Shown here one piece after another: positions 1 through 7,942 of a DNA stretch of 18,428 nt. The translations under genes were made by a program, and so were the position numbers. The stretch is from the NCBI GenBank assembly GCA_964415245.1, contig CAYQAJ010000083.1, positions 1-18,428 on the forward strand, written 5' to 3'. Numbering within the stretch: the first letter of the stretch is position 1; every line of letters begins with the position of its first letter. The stretch is from CAYQAJ01 sp964415245. Its GTDB lineage: Bacteria; Planctomycetota; Planctomycetia; Pirellulales; Pirellulaceae. A model generated the notes under the pieces. The model saw only the letters and a program-made list of their open reading frames with translations. It did no database searches and was not told where the DNA came from.

Positions 1-7
1 AGAGAAG

Positions 8-55
8 GGGACAGGCACATTTTGCTCCGCGGACTGCGCAAAATGAGCCAGTCCC
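8..55. repeat. Palindromic dispersed repeat (REP-like)
   Basis: Two 18-base arms, 8-25 and 38-55, are reverse complements with 16 of 18 positions matching. They flank a 12-base centre whose first eight bases, TCCGCGGA at 26-33, are themselves palindromic. The arms read GGGACAGGCACATTTTGC and GCAAAATGAGCCAGTCCC. From memory, related GGGACAGGCACATTTT-type palindromes occur many times in planctomycete genomes, but I cannot confirm the copy number here. It lies upstream of the deoxyhypusine-synthase-like gene. It has no T-tract and is therefore a poor intrinsic terminator. No transposase is nearby. Confidence 0.6.
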
Positions 56-122
56 GGACGGTTTTTGGATAAGCGCTTAGTCATTGTCGCACCCGCTCCC
101 CCCGCCATCGAGGAGAATTGCC

Positions 123-1091
123 GTGTCCATGTCCGTATCCGCTTTCCTCGAAGCGAATTTTCGCCACTTCAACGCCCGCGAAACCCTCGACGCCGCCCGC
201 GCCTACAAGAAGCACCTGGCCGAGGGGGGGAAGATGCTGCTGGCCATGGCCGGCGCCATGAGCACGGGCGAAATTGGCATCACGCTGGCCCGCATGATTC
301 GCGAGGGCAAGGTGCACGCCGTATGCTGCACGGCGGCCAACTTCGAGGAGGATCTGTTTAACCTCGTCGCGCACAACGAGTACAAGCTCGTGCCGCATTA
401 TCGCTCGCTATCGGCCGACGACGAAGTGCGGCTCCGCGACGACGGCTTCAATCGGGTCACCGACACGTGCATTCCGGAGTCGGCCATCCGCCACTTGGAA
501 AAGAACCTGGTGGAGTATTGGCGCGAGGCGGCCGCCGCCGGCAAGCCGCGCTATCCGCACGAGTACTTCTATCGCCTGCTCGACGAAAAGAAGCTCGAGC
601 CGTACTACCAGATCCCCCCCGAGAACTCGTGGGTGCTGGCGGCCCACCAGGCGCGAATCCCCGTCTTTACGCCCGGTTTCGAAGACTCGACGTTGGGCAA
701 CATCTTCGCCGCCCGGGTCATCGACGGAAAGCTGCCGAATCACTCGGTCGTTCGCAGCGGCACCGAACAGATGCAGTACCTGGTGAATTGGTATCTGGAG
801 CAGACGAAGAGCACTTCCGTGGGCTTCTTTCAGATCGGCGGCGGGATCGCCGGCGACTTTGCGATCTGCGCCGTGCCGCTGATCATCCAGGATCTGGGGA
901 AAAAAGTGCCGCTGTGGGGCTACTTCGCGCAGATTTCCGACTCGACCACGTCGTACGGTTCCTACTCGGGCGCCGTGCCCAACGAAAAGATCACCTGGCA
1001 CAAGCTCAATCGCGACGCGCCGAAGTTCATGATCAACTCCGACGCCTCGATTGTCGCGCCGCTCATCTTTGCCTACGTGCTGGGGGATTGA
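123..1091 (+). CDS. Deoxyhypusine synthase-like protein
   Basis: The 322-residue protein belongs to the deoxyhypusine synthase family, NAD-dependent enzymes that move the aminobutyl group of spermidine onto a lysine or another amine. The C-terminal block is diagnostic: a Trp-His-Lys motif with Lys near residue 294, followed by INSDASIVAPLIF, matches the catalytic-lysine region of the eukaryotic enzyme. The motifs FQIGGGIAGDF and SGTEQMQYLVNWY also fit the family. The GTG at 123 is chosen because AGGAG (111-115) lies 7 bases upstream; ATG 129 is the alternative. Bacteria lack eIF5A, so the substrate is probably not that protein. Some bacterial homologues are reported to make homospermidine, a polyamine reported from planctomycetes, but which reaction this one performs is unknown. 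The gene stands alone and converges on the operon that follows. Confidence 0.88.
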   Translation: MSMSVSAFLEANFRHFNARETLDAARAYKKHLAEGGKMLLAMAGAMSTGEIGITLARMIREGKVHAVCCTAANFEEDLFNLVAHNEYKLVPHYRSLSADDEVRLRDDGFNRVTDTCIPESAIRHLEKNLVEYWREAAAAGKPRYPHEYFYRLLDEKKLEPYYQIPPENSWVLAAHQARIPVFTPGFEDSTLGNIFAARVIDGKLPNHSVVRSGTEQMQYLVNWYLEQTKSTSVGFFQIGGGIAGDFAICAVPLIIQDLGKKVPLWGYFAQISDSTTSYGSYSGAVPNEKITWHKLNRDAPKFMINSDASIVAPLIFAYVLGD

Positions 1092-1150
1092 TGCTCGCCG
1101 CTGGCGACGTAGCTGGTTTACCAGCGCGATTCGAATGAAGTCACCAATAG

Positions 1151-1170
1151 CCCACGGCGGAAGCCGTGGG
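1151..1170. repeat. REP-like hairpin between convergent genes
   Basis: CCCACGGC at 1151-1158 and GCCGTGGG at 1163-1170 form a perfect 8-bp stem with a GGAA loop. The element sits between the ends of two convergent genes. It is followed by only TTT on the plus strand, so it is at best a weak terminator. The wording 'AGCCCACGGC..GCCGTGGG' is one I associate with dispersed repeats of planctomycetes, which is recollection rather than something shown here. Confidence 0.55.
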
Positions 1171-1181
1171 TTTGCAATCCA

Positions 1182-1199
1182 GCAGGCAAGAGTGCCTGC
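1182..1199. repeat. Second hairpin near the operon end
   Basis: GCAGGCA (1182-1188) and TGCCTGC (1193-1199) form a perfect 7-bp stem around AGAG. The next bases, GCCCCACGGGGC, form another small palindrome that reaches almost to the stop codon of the minus-strand gene at 1212. Together with the hairpin at 1151-1170 this makes the region between the convergent genes highly structured. It may end or protect both transcripts. No T-tract is present on either strand. Confidence 0.45.
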
Positions 1200-1211
1200 C
1201 CCACGGGGCGG

Positions 1212-2165
1212 TCACGGCTCAACCCACCGCCCGTCGACAAAGCGGCACTGCCGCGGGTCGAATTCGGTGAGCGTTTCCAGCGAAACCGGCTCCAGCGGCG
1301 CGCGACCGACACGACGAAGCCCTTCGCGCCACGAACTGGGGGCTGGCGCGCTTGCCGACAATTCGGGCCCCTCCGCCGCCGGCGCGATGGCCAACTCCAG
1401 CAGCACCACCTTGCGCAACATTTCGGACGAAAGCGTGTCGGCCTGCAGCGCCTCATCGAGCTGCTCCCGCGAAAGCACGCCGGCAAACTGGCCAAGCTGT
1501 CTTTGGACGCGGGGAAGGTCGAACAGCCGCCGCGCCACGTCCGTGCGACCCTGTCGCAAGGCGACGAGCGCCCGTGCAAAGTCCACGTATGTCTCGGCCG
1601 GGTCTGCTACTTGCGCGGCAGCAGGCACGGCGTCGGGCTCGCGGAGCACGGCGGTGTCGTGAAGCGGATCGAGCAGGTAAGCGCACGCGCGAAAGCGGCG
1701 CTCCTCGTCGGGCGTACGGGCCAGCTCGATCATTCCCAACAGCGAGCTGTGGCCAACATGGGGCGCGTCCAGCCACGCCGCCATCTGATACAACCGGATC
1801 GCAGCTTGCCGCGCTTCGGGATCTTGCCGCTTCTCGGTCAGCTCCTCGGCATAGTTGTGATAGCCGCGTGGGTCGTCGGGATCGAGCGCGGCCAGCCGCT
1901 CCGGCGAGACGGTGAGAATCAACTGCTCGATCTCGCCGCGTCGGAAGGCGCGGTCGCGATGGCCGCCGTCGGCCAGCAACTCTCGCACCACGACGCTTCC
2001 CTCGTCCTGGCTCATCAAGAAGCCCATGACCGGTGTATCGTTCCCCTTGAGCAGCACCACCGCGGCCGAAGCGCTTTCGGTAGGTACCAGACATGCCAGC
2101 GCGACCGCCAGTACAGCGGCACCGCGAAGCAAAGCACTACGGAGACATTTAGCGATCAAAGACAT
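1212..2165 (-). CDS. Exported protein of unknown function, last operon gene
   Basis: I do not recognise a named family. The 317-residue product starts with a signal peptide: basic start, hydrophobic stretch at about 14-28, probable cleavage after Ser-Ala-Ser-Ala near residue 34. A short beta-rich segment follows (residues 35-85, AVVLLKGNDTPVMGF then RGEIEQLIL). The remainder is helical and TPR-like in character (HNYAEELTEKR, RLYQMAAWLD). The first gene of the same operon (10003-11127) has the same plan, suggesting related or paralogous periplasmic factors. The start ATG lies 24 bases after the stop of the preceding gene and directly at the edge of a heptamer repeat, with no Shine-Dalgarno sequence. 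It may depend on translational coupling. Function is not assigned. Confidence 0.78.
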   Translation of the reverse strand: MSLIAKCLRSALLRGAAVLAVALACLVPTESASAAVVLLKGNDTPVMGFLMSQDEGSVVVRELLADGGHRDRAFRRGEIEQLILTVSPERLAALDPDDPRGYHNYAEELTEKRQDPEARQAAIRLYQMAAWLDAPHVGHSSLLGMIELARTPDEERRFRACAYLLDPLHDTAVLREPDAVPAAAQVADPAETYVDFARALVALRQGRTDVARRLFDLPRVQRQLGQFAGVLSREQLDEALQADTLSSEMLRKVVLLELAIAPAAEGPELSASAPAPSSWREGLRRVGRAPLEPVSLETLTEFDPRQCRFVDGRWVEP

Positions 2166-2166
2166 T

Positions 2167-2194
2167 GGTCATTTGGATTTGGGAATTGGTCATT
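2167..2194. repeat. Heptamer tandem array at a stop/start junction
   Basis: Four units of 7 bases are seen on the plus strand: GGTCATT, TGGATTT, GGGAATT, GGTCATT. The array fills the 24-base gap between two minus-strand operon genes. The TGA stop codon of the upstream gene (2190-2192) lies inside the last unit. The ATG of the downstream gene (2163-2165) abuts the first. Confidence 0.6.
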
Positions 2195-5006
2195 CGCTCG
2201 ACGCGTATAGCATCCACATCTTCCAAGTCGTCTCTTCGCCGTCCCAAATTTGCATCAGCAAGTCGTCGGCACGCGCGTCGCGCTCGGCCAATGCGTCAAC
2301 TAATTGCCGCGTTTCGGTGGCGCGCTCGGGGCGGCGCCGGTCGGTTTCCAGCGCCAGCAGCCGCAGCCACAACCGCTGCAGCGGCACGAGCCGACGCGGA
2401 TCACTGTTGCCCAGGTACCGGGCCGCCGCCAATTCGTGCGGCAGGCGGGCAACGAGATCCGCCGCATCGCCCGAAGCGCCGCCACCCACCCTGAGCGAAA
2501 CGGCCGTCTGCTGCACGAGCAGCTCCATAGTGTCGGCCGGCGAGGCTGCCGCGCGATACGTTGCCGGCGCGACCCCCAGCAGGCTGGCCCGCGTGTCGTA
2601 GAGCTGTTTGAGCGCGGCGGCAGCGCGGTCGGCCTGGGAGTAGCTGTCGCCCGGTTCGCCGGCGGCATCGGCGGGAGTGAGATCGACCAGCACATCCCGT
2701 AATAGTCGCCGCCGCATCGCGGGCACCCAATCGCGTCGCTCGCCCAGCTCGACCTCAGCGCGCAATAGGGCGCCCAGTAGCGACTGCGTTATGGCCACCG
2801 GCAGCGTGGAATCCTCAAGCTGATCGGCCACGGCCAGACGTACGTGCGGCCACCGGCCGACGCGAGCCGCCGGCTCGATGATCGAATCGTGCTCTCGCTC
2901 GGTCTTGGGGGCCAGCAGATATTTGGCGATCGCCGCCGCCTGGTCGGGCTCGATGTCCGCGATGCGGTCGGTCAATTGTGCCAAACCGCGGAGGAACGAA
3001 GTGCGCTGCACGCTCGGCAGCCGATCGTAGTTGCCCAGGCTGCGCGTCCAACGCACCAAGTCGCGCTTCTGAACATCGGTCAGCGGCGGCACTCGCCGGT
3101 CGCGCACGTCGGGAGGAAACCCCGGCTCTTCGTCGCCTTCCTCCAGCGGCGCGTCGAGCCGCGGCGGCCCCTGTTCCCATAATCGGTCGAAGAGGGCGTA
3201 GCCCGGCTCTTGTTGCGCCACTGCGCACGCCGCCGTAGCCAGGTGCGCCACGTCGGTAATCTCTTGCAGCAACTCGTCGGTCGTTTTGGTCGCGGCGGGT
3301 CGCGACACGGTCGCGGCCTTGGCGCGCAGCTTCTCCCATCGATCGCGGACCGTAACGACGACGGGTGGCGGCTTCACCCCCAGTGCCTGTCGAATCGCCT
3401 GGGCCACGTCGGCCACGGCCATCGACCGCGGAGTAGCTCGAACGCGCAACAACAACAGCTCGGCGAGCCGATCCTGCAAGTCGGGCTGGTCCGATCGCTC
3501 GTACAATTCGAGCACTCGCAGCACGTTGAACGGGTTTTGGGAGAAGATGCAGTCCTTGATCCAATCGTCGTAGGGTTGCCAGGCCCTTCCGGCGGCGGGG
3601 AGCACCGCGACAAGAAGATCGGTCTCCAGGCGATCCCGTACTTCGAGGTCGATGTACGGTCGTGCGAGGGCGGATAGTGTCTTTTGCAGCGACAGCACAC
3701 GCGGCTCAATCCCGGCGGCCCCCGCGATAAGCTGACGGTACAGCAGCTTCGACAACGCCGCCAGGCATCGCTGCCGCGCCTCGCTTCCCAGGGCGGCGTC
3801 GCCCACCGCCACGCTCACTCCCAACTTGCGGCCCAGCCGTTCGGCCAGCGCCGCGGCACGGGCTTCGGGAAGATCGGCGTTGGCTAAGAGGGCCAGCGCC
3901 GTTTCGGTGGCCCAGAACGCCTGGTGATAGGCGGTCGGGCTTGGCGGCGGGGGCGCGTTGTCGGCCGGTACGACGCCCACCAAAGCCTCGCCGAGGCGCA
4001 AGGCGCAGTCGTCGCTCGGGTCAAGCACATAAAAGCCCGCAATCACCTGGGACAGGATCTTCCGCTGATCGGGCTGGTCGATCTTTCGACTCACTTCGAC
4101 CAGTTGCGCGTAAGCATCGGCGCGGCCGGCGTCGTCGCTACTGGCGAGCGATTCCCAGAGAGGAGCGAATCCGGCGACGTCGGATCGCGCCTTGTACAGC
4201 GACACGACCAGATCGGCGTTCCACCATCCCGGTGGCTTAACCGTCGGCGTCGGCGCCACGAGTGCGGGCGCGGGACGTTGCTCGGGCGGGTCGTTTGTCG
4301 CGGTGTTGCCGGTCGATCGACTGCGCATCAAGACAATCGCCGCCCCGATCGCCAGCAGCAGCGCGATGGCCAGCACCGCGCTCGTCAGCGCAGCCGTTGT
4401 GGTCATCCGCTCGCGCCGCCGCCGGCGGAGATTCTCGGCCGTATACGCGTCGATGATCGTGTCGACCTGGGCATTGGTCAGCCCCCACTCCCGCCCCGAT
4501 GCTCGCAACCGCGCCGCCGATTCGACGTCGATGCCGATCGAATCGCCCACCTTCTGGGCCACCATTTCTTCGACGTGCCGCTCCGACTCGGCGGCCGAAA
4601 TGCGGCGCACCTTGCGCTCGGCCGCCTCCTCGCGCACGGCGTCGCATACCGAAGTCGGGTCGAGCTGGAATCGGCCGGCCGCCTTGGCGACCAGCGCCTG
4701 TTCGATTTTGGAGGTGAGAATGCCGTGCGGCAGCGCCGCCAGACGCTTGCCCACGTACGCGCGTAACGCTTTGCGGACGCGATCGGTTGGATCGCCGACC
4801 GGCGGCGCCCCCGCCTGCAGCGAAAGGACGGCGCGTTCCAACTCCTGCTGCGAAAGGCCCAGCCTTTGCCCCAGTGCCGTCAGCTTCATCCGGCTCTTGG
4901 CATTGATGCCGCGCTCGGACGAGAGAATCACCGCCGCCGACTGCAAGAACTCGGTCAGCCGCTGGTCGGGCAAGGGAGGCGGCGGCTGGGGTTTCTTGGT
5001 GGACAT
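2190..5006 (-). CDS. 938-aa single-pass membrane protein, unknown family
   Basis: I do not recognise this protein. It has a Pro-rich N-terminus and a cytosolic domain of about 200 residues. That domain contains three similar helical units beginning Gly-Ile at residues 33, 95 and 158 and ending with GLSQQELERAV, QLDPTSVCDAV and GLTNAQVDTII. A basic patch (RRRRRER, 194-200) and one transmembrane helix (about 204-227) follow. A Pro-rich linker (about 240-262) leads into roughly 675 mostly helical residues predicted to be periplasmic by the positive-inside rule. The topology is like an oversized TolA: short inside, one helix, long outside. With ExbB and ExbD genes in the same operon, it may be the driven partner; this is inference. 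The ATG at 5006 has no clear Shine-Dalgarno sequence, and the 183 or more bases upstream are filled by a heptamer repeat region. Confidence 0.85.
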   Translation of the reverse strand: MSTKKPQPPPPLPDQRLTEFLQSAAVILSSERGINAKSRMKLTALGQRLGLSQQELERAVLSLQAGAPPVGDPTDRVRKALRAYVGKRLAALPHGILTSKIEQALVAKAAGRFQLDPTSVCDAVREEAAERKVRRISAAESERHVEEMVAQKVGDSIGIDVESAARLRASGREWGLTNAQVDTIIDAYTAENLRRRRRERMTTTAALTSAVLAIALLLAIGAAIVLMRSRSTGNTATNDPPEQRPAPALVAPTPTVKPPGWWNADLVVSLYKARSDVAGFAPLWESLASSDDAGRADAYAQLVEVSRKIDQPDQRKILSQVIAGFYVLDPSDDCALRLGEALVGVVPADNAPPPPSPTAYHQAFWATETALALLANADLPEARAAALAERLGRKLGVSVAVGDAALGSEARQRCLAALSKLLYRQLIAGAAGIEPRVLSLQKTLSALARPYIDLEVRDRLETDLLVAVLPAAGRAWQPYDDWIKDCIFSQNPFNVLRVLELYERSDQPDLQDRLAELLLLRVRATPRSMAVADVAQAIRQALGVKPPPVVVTVRDRWEKLRAKAATVSRPAATKTTDELLQEITDVAHLATAACAVAQQEPGYALFDRLWEQGPPRLDAPLEEGDEEPGFPPDVRDRRVPPLTDVQKRDLVRWTRSLGNYDRLPSVQRTSFLRGLAQLTDRIADIEPDQAAAIAKYLLAPKTEREHDSIIEPAARVGRWPHVRLAVADQLEDSTLPVAITQSLLGALLRAEVELGERRDWVPAMRRRLLRDVLVDLTPADAAGEPGDSYSQADRAAAALKQLYDTRASLLGVAPATYRAAASPADTMELLVQQTAVSLRVGGGASGDAADLVARLPHELAAARYLGNSDPRRLVPLQRLWLRLLALETDRRRPERATETRQLVDALAERDARADDLLMQIWDGEETTWKMWMLYASSE

Positions 5007-5060
5007 GACGTGATGGGCGTCGCTGGGCGTTCCAGGCTTGGAGCGTCGTTCGAATGGCGA

Positions 5061-5173
5061 AGCTCCAAATCACAAGCACCAAATCTCAAACAACTTCCAA
5101 TGGCTCAAATCCCAATGTCCAAAGTTGTCGCGCTGAACTCGTCAAATTGGTCATTGGGATTTGGTCATTGGCC
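5061..5173. repeat. Degenerate heptamer array with inverted halves
   Basis: The left half (5061-5102) repeats with 7-base spacing: AGCTCCA, AATCACA, AGCACCA, AATCTCA and further degenerate units. The right half has four units at 5146-5173: ATTGGTC, ATTGGGA, TTTGGTC, ATTGGCC. CAAATCCCAATG (5106-5117) and CATTGGGATTTG (5152-5163) are perfect 12-base reverse complements, so the RNA could form a hairpin with a 34-base loop. It lies in the 221-base gap between the TPR-like gene and the 938-aa gene. Confidence 0.6.
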
Positions 5174-5227
5174 GGTTCCGTCGAAGCGCCGGCGCAGCTA
5201 GGGCCGTTGTGGCCGGTCCTTTCCATT

Positions 5228-7870
5228 CTACCCGCCCAGGCTCTTGCCTAGTTCGTCGAGCTTGTCCCTCCACGTCGGATCGGCGATTTCCGGGTGAAGC
5301 AGCCGCAATTGTTGGTATACCTTGCGAGCCTGATCCCGGTCGACTCGCGCCAGGCACGACAATTGGTAATACTTGGCTTCGTACCAGTCCGTGCTGTTTG
5401 CCGGCACGCCAGCCAAGAGGGTCCGCCAACAAGCGAGCGCGGCCTCGAACTGTCCGGCGCGAAAATGGGCCAGCCCGGCGCGGCGCAGGTAATCCTGCTG
5501 GTCGGGAAAGGCGGCCAACAGCACATCGAGCCGCCGTGCCGCTTCGTCGTACCGCCCCAGGTCGAATTCGTATTCGGCCAGCTTCGAGTTGGCAGCCCTC
5601 GCGTTGCGCTCGGCAGTGATCGCCTCCGTCGTGTTGCCCAGTCGCGCCACGAGGCGAGTGTACACGTCTGCTGCTTCTTCCACGCGGTCACGTCGCGCGT
5701 CGCCCTGGGAGTCGGCAACTGCCTGGTCGGCGGCACGGGCCAGCACGATCAACGACGCCAGCGCGTACGACGAGTCGCCGGCGTTCTCGGCGAGCCAGGC
5801 GGCATGCCGCTCCTGGGCGGCGGTGTCGTTCTGGCGGCGGGCAAGCTGCAAGGCGCGGTAGTGGTAATCGGCGGACAGTGAACTCTCGGCCGGCATCGCC
5901 GCAGCAAGCGGCTCGGCCAATTCGAGATAGCGCCCGGCAGCGCTTTCGTCGGGCGATTGGCCCCCCAGCGCCACGTCGACCCCCAACAGCAGGCACCGCA
6001 AGCGGCGCTGTGCTTCGTCTCCCTTGGCCGCCGTAAGAAAGCTGTCGATCGCCGCGCGAAGCTGCGACGCGGCCTCATCGCCGCGTCGCGGGTCGTCGCG
6101 CTGTTTCACCCACCGCTGGTGATAGAGCAGGCACAGCTCGTAGCGGGCGGACAAGTAATTCTTGTCGCCTTTGTCGATGGCTTCGAGTGAGGCGATCGAC
6201 TCATCGAGCGACGCAGCCGCCTTCCTGAGCCGCGCCAAGAGAAAGTCGGCCCGGCCTGCCTGTTCGCTGTTGGGATAGTCGCGCTGCAGCTTTTCGAGCG
6301 AATCGATGGCCAGACCCACGCGGGCCGACTCGGCGTCGGCCAGCTCCTTGAAACACACGAACGCCATCCACGCCGAGTCGACGGCGTCCTTCTCGCCTGA
6401 TCCGCGTAGTGCGTCGGCGGCCTGCTCGAACTGCCGCGCCGCTTGTTCGCGCTGTTCCAGTCGAAACAGGCACCAGCCCAGCAGGTAACGGCAGCGACCG
6501 GCGGCGGCAAGGTCCTTGGCGGCTTGGGGATCCGAAAGGGCCGCTCGCAGTGTGGCGACCGCTTCGCCGTAGCCTTCCATGCTCGAATTCTTGGCCGCGT
6601 CGAAGTACTGCTGCTGGCCCTTCACCCACACCAGGTAAAAGCCGTCGTCGTTCTGCGGCTCGATGCCGTACTTGGCCATGAGCTGCCGCAACAGATCGAA
6701 CTGTCGCTGCCGTACTAGTCCCTCGATTCCCAGTCGGCCCAGCCGCCGCGCCTCGGGCGAAGAACTACCTCCTCCGAATCCGGCCCGAACGAGTGCGTCG
6801 CAGAAGCTCACCGTTCCCTGGGTCGCTTCGCCGCTGAGCTTGGGAACCAGCTCGCCCGCGTATTGTGCCGCCTGGTCAACAGCGCCGGCATTCAACAGGC
6901 CACGCAGATACCAGTACGCGGCCTGATCGCGCATGGCGGGCGGAGCGTTGGCGTGTTCAAAGAGCGCAAAGCACTTCCGACTGTCGGCCAGATGACCCGC
7001 GGCCGCTTCGACCAGCCCCAGGCCGATAAGCGCGCGGGAGTATTCGAGCGATACCTCCAGCCCCAACCACTCGACCTCGACTTCGTCGTAGCTTTCGACG
7101 TAGTCGATGCCCAAGAAGCTGCGAAACGCCGAGCGTGCCATGGCCAATGAATCGTCCGCCTTTTCGCGATCGGCCAGAGCCAGGTAGTAGTTCGACCAGC
7201 CGGCGAAGAATGCCGCCCTGCCGGCCGCCGAGCGGAGCCGCGAAAGCTCGGGCTGTCGCGCTTGGCGAGCCTGCTCGCTCAAGTCATCCAACTCGTTGAG
7301 CAGTTCTTCGGCGGCGGTCTTGAGATCGTTTCGGTATCCATTCAACTCCGGCGCGATGCGCTCGAGCACGGCCAGAGCCGCGTCGTGCGACTCGGTGTCG
7401 CGCGGGTCGTCGAGCCATTTGAGCATCCGCGCTTCGGCGGCGATGAAGTCGCCTTGCAGCAGCATCACCTTGAGCGTCGGCGTGTTGGCCTCGGGCACAG
7501 CGGCCAATAGCGCTTCGACGCGGGCCATCAAGTCGGCGCGGAGCTGCGGGTCGTCCGCGGCGGTTACCAGACGTTCGGCGTACAAGTCGGCCAGACGGCG
7601 ACCGAGGCGATCGCGCTTTGTACCGGCGTCGAGGCGATCGAGCGTTTGCTCCAGGTGCAGAATCTGCAGGTCTAACAGGCCCAGCCGCCCCAGGAACTGG
7701 TCGACCTGCTCGGCTTCGCCTTCCCGGTCCGGCGTCGGCCCTTGACCGCGCGCGCGAGTCGGGCCCCACGGCGCCGAGAGCGCCACGAGCACCGCCGCCG
7801 GCAAGAGTGCCGCGGTCCAACGGGTACCTCGGGCGATTCTCTTGTTTCGCCGAATCTGGGCCGCATCCAT
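5228..7870 (-). CDS. Large exported TPR-like protein
   Basis: The product of 880 residues carries an N-terminal signal peptide (about residues 1-43: basic start, AALLPAAVLVALSAP core, RARGQ end). Helical repeats of TPR character run to the C-terminus. The clearest are near the end, such as AEYEFDLGRYDEAARRLD and GLAHFRAGQFEAALACWR, and CRYLLGWCLFRLEQREQAA in the middle. TPR proteins are scaffolds for protein contacts; the export signal places this one in the periplasm. The gene follows the second exbD by 72 bases and is co-oriented with it, comparable in position to the TPR protein CpoB/YbgF next to tol genes, though much larger. ATG 7870 is preferred over GTG 7891 because GAGG precedes it by 12 bases and the signal peptide is then of normal length. 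The specific role is unknown. Confidence 0.82.
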   Translation of the reverse strand: MDAAQIRRNKRIARGTRWTAALLPAAVLVALSAPWGPTRARGQGPTPDREGEAEQVDQFLGRLGLLDLQILHLEQTLDRLDAGTKRDRLGRRLADLYAERLVTAADDPQLRADLMARVEALLAAVPEANTPTLKVMLLQGDFIAAEARMLKWLDDPRDTESHDAALAVLERIAPELNGYRNDLKTAAEELLNELDDLSEQARQARQPELSRLRSAAGRAAFFAGWSNYYLALADREKADDSLAMARSAFRSFLGIDYVESYDEVEVEWLGLEVSLEYSRALIGLGLVEAAAGHLADSRKCFALFEHANAPPAMRDQAAYWYLRGLLNAGAVDQAAQYAGELVPKLSGEATQGTVSFCDALVRAGFGGGSSSPEARRLGRLGIEGLVRQRQFDLLRQLMAKYGIEPQNDDGFYLVWVKGQQQYFDAAKNSSMEGYGEAVATLRAALSDPQAAKDLAAAGRCRYLLGWCLFRLEQREQAARQFEQAADALRGSGEKDAVDSAWMAFVCFKELADAESARVGLAIDSLEKLQRDYPNSEQAGRADFLLARLRKAAASLDESIASLEAIDKGDKNYLSARYELCLLYHQRWVKQRDDPRRGDEAASQLRAAIDSFLTAAKGDEAQRRLRCLLLGVDVALGGQSPDESAAGRYLELAEPLAAAMPAESSLSADYHYRALQLARRQNDTAAQERHAAWLAENAGDSSYALASLIVLARAADQAVADSQGDARRDRVEEAADVYTRLVARLGNTTEAITAERNARAANSKLAEYEFDLGRYDEAARRLDVLLAAFPDQQDYLRRAGLAHFRAGQFEAALACWRTLLAGVPANSTDWYEAKYYQLSCLARVDRDQARKVYQQLRLLHPEIADPTWRDKLDELGKSLGG

Positions 7871-7942
7871 AGTGCGAAGAATCCTCAACACTTGCTGCGC
7901 GCGATTGAACCGGCGGTTGGCGGCGATCGCGCCATATTCCGA

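Noticed and set aside
2190..5006. The N-terminal units considered as a J-domain or a protein kinase-type regulatory domain
   Set aside because: No His-Pro-Asp motif and no kinase motifs are visible, so only the repeated helical pattern is reported.
4192..5013. A 273-codon plus-strand open frame opposite the 938-aa gene
   Set aside because: The translation is rich in Ser, Arg and Ala without motifs. It is explained by GC-rich codon bias of the real gene on the other strand.
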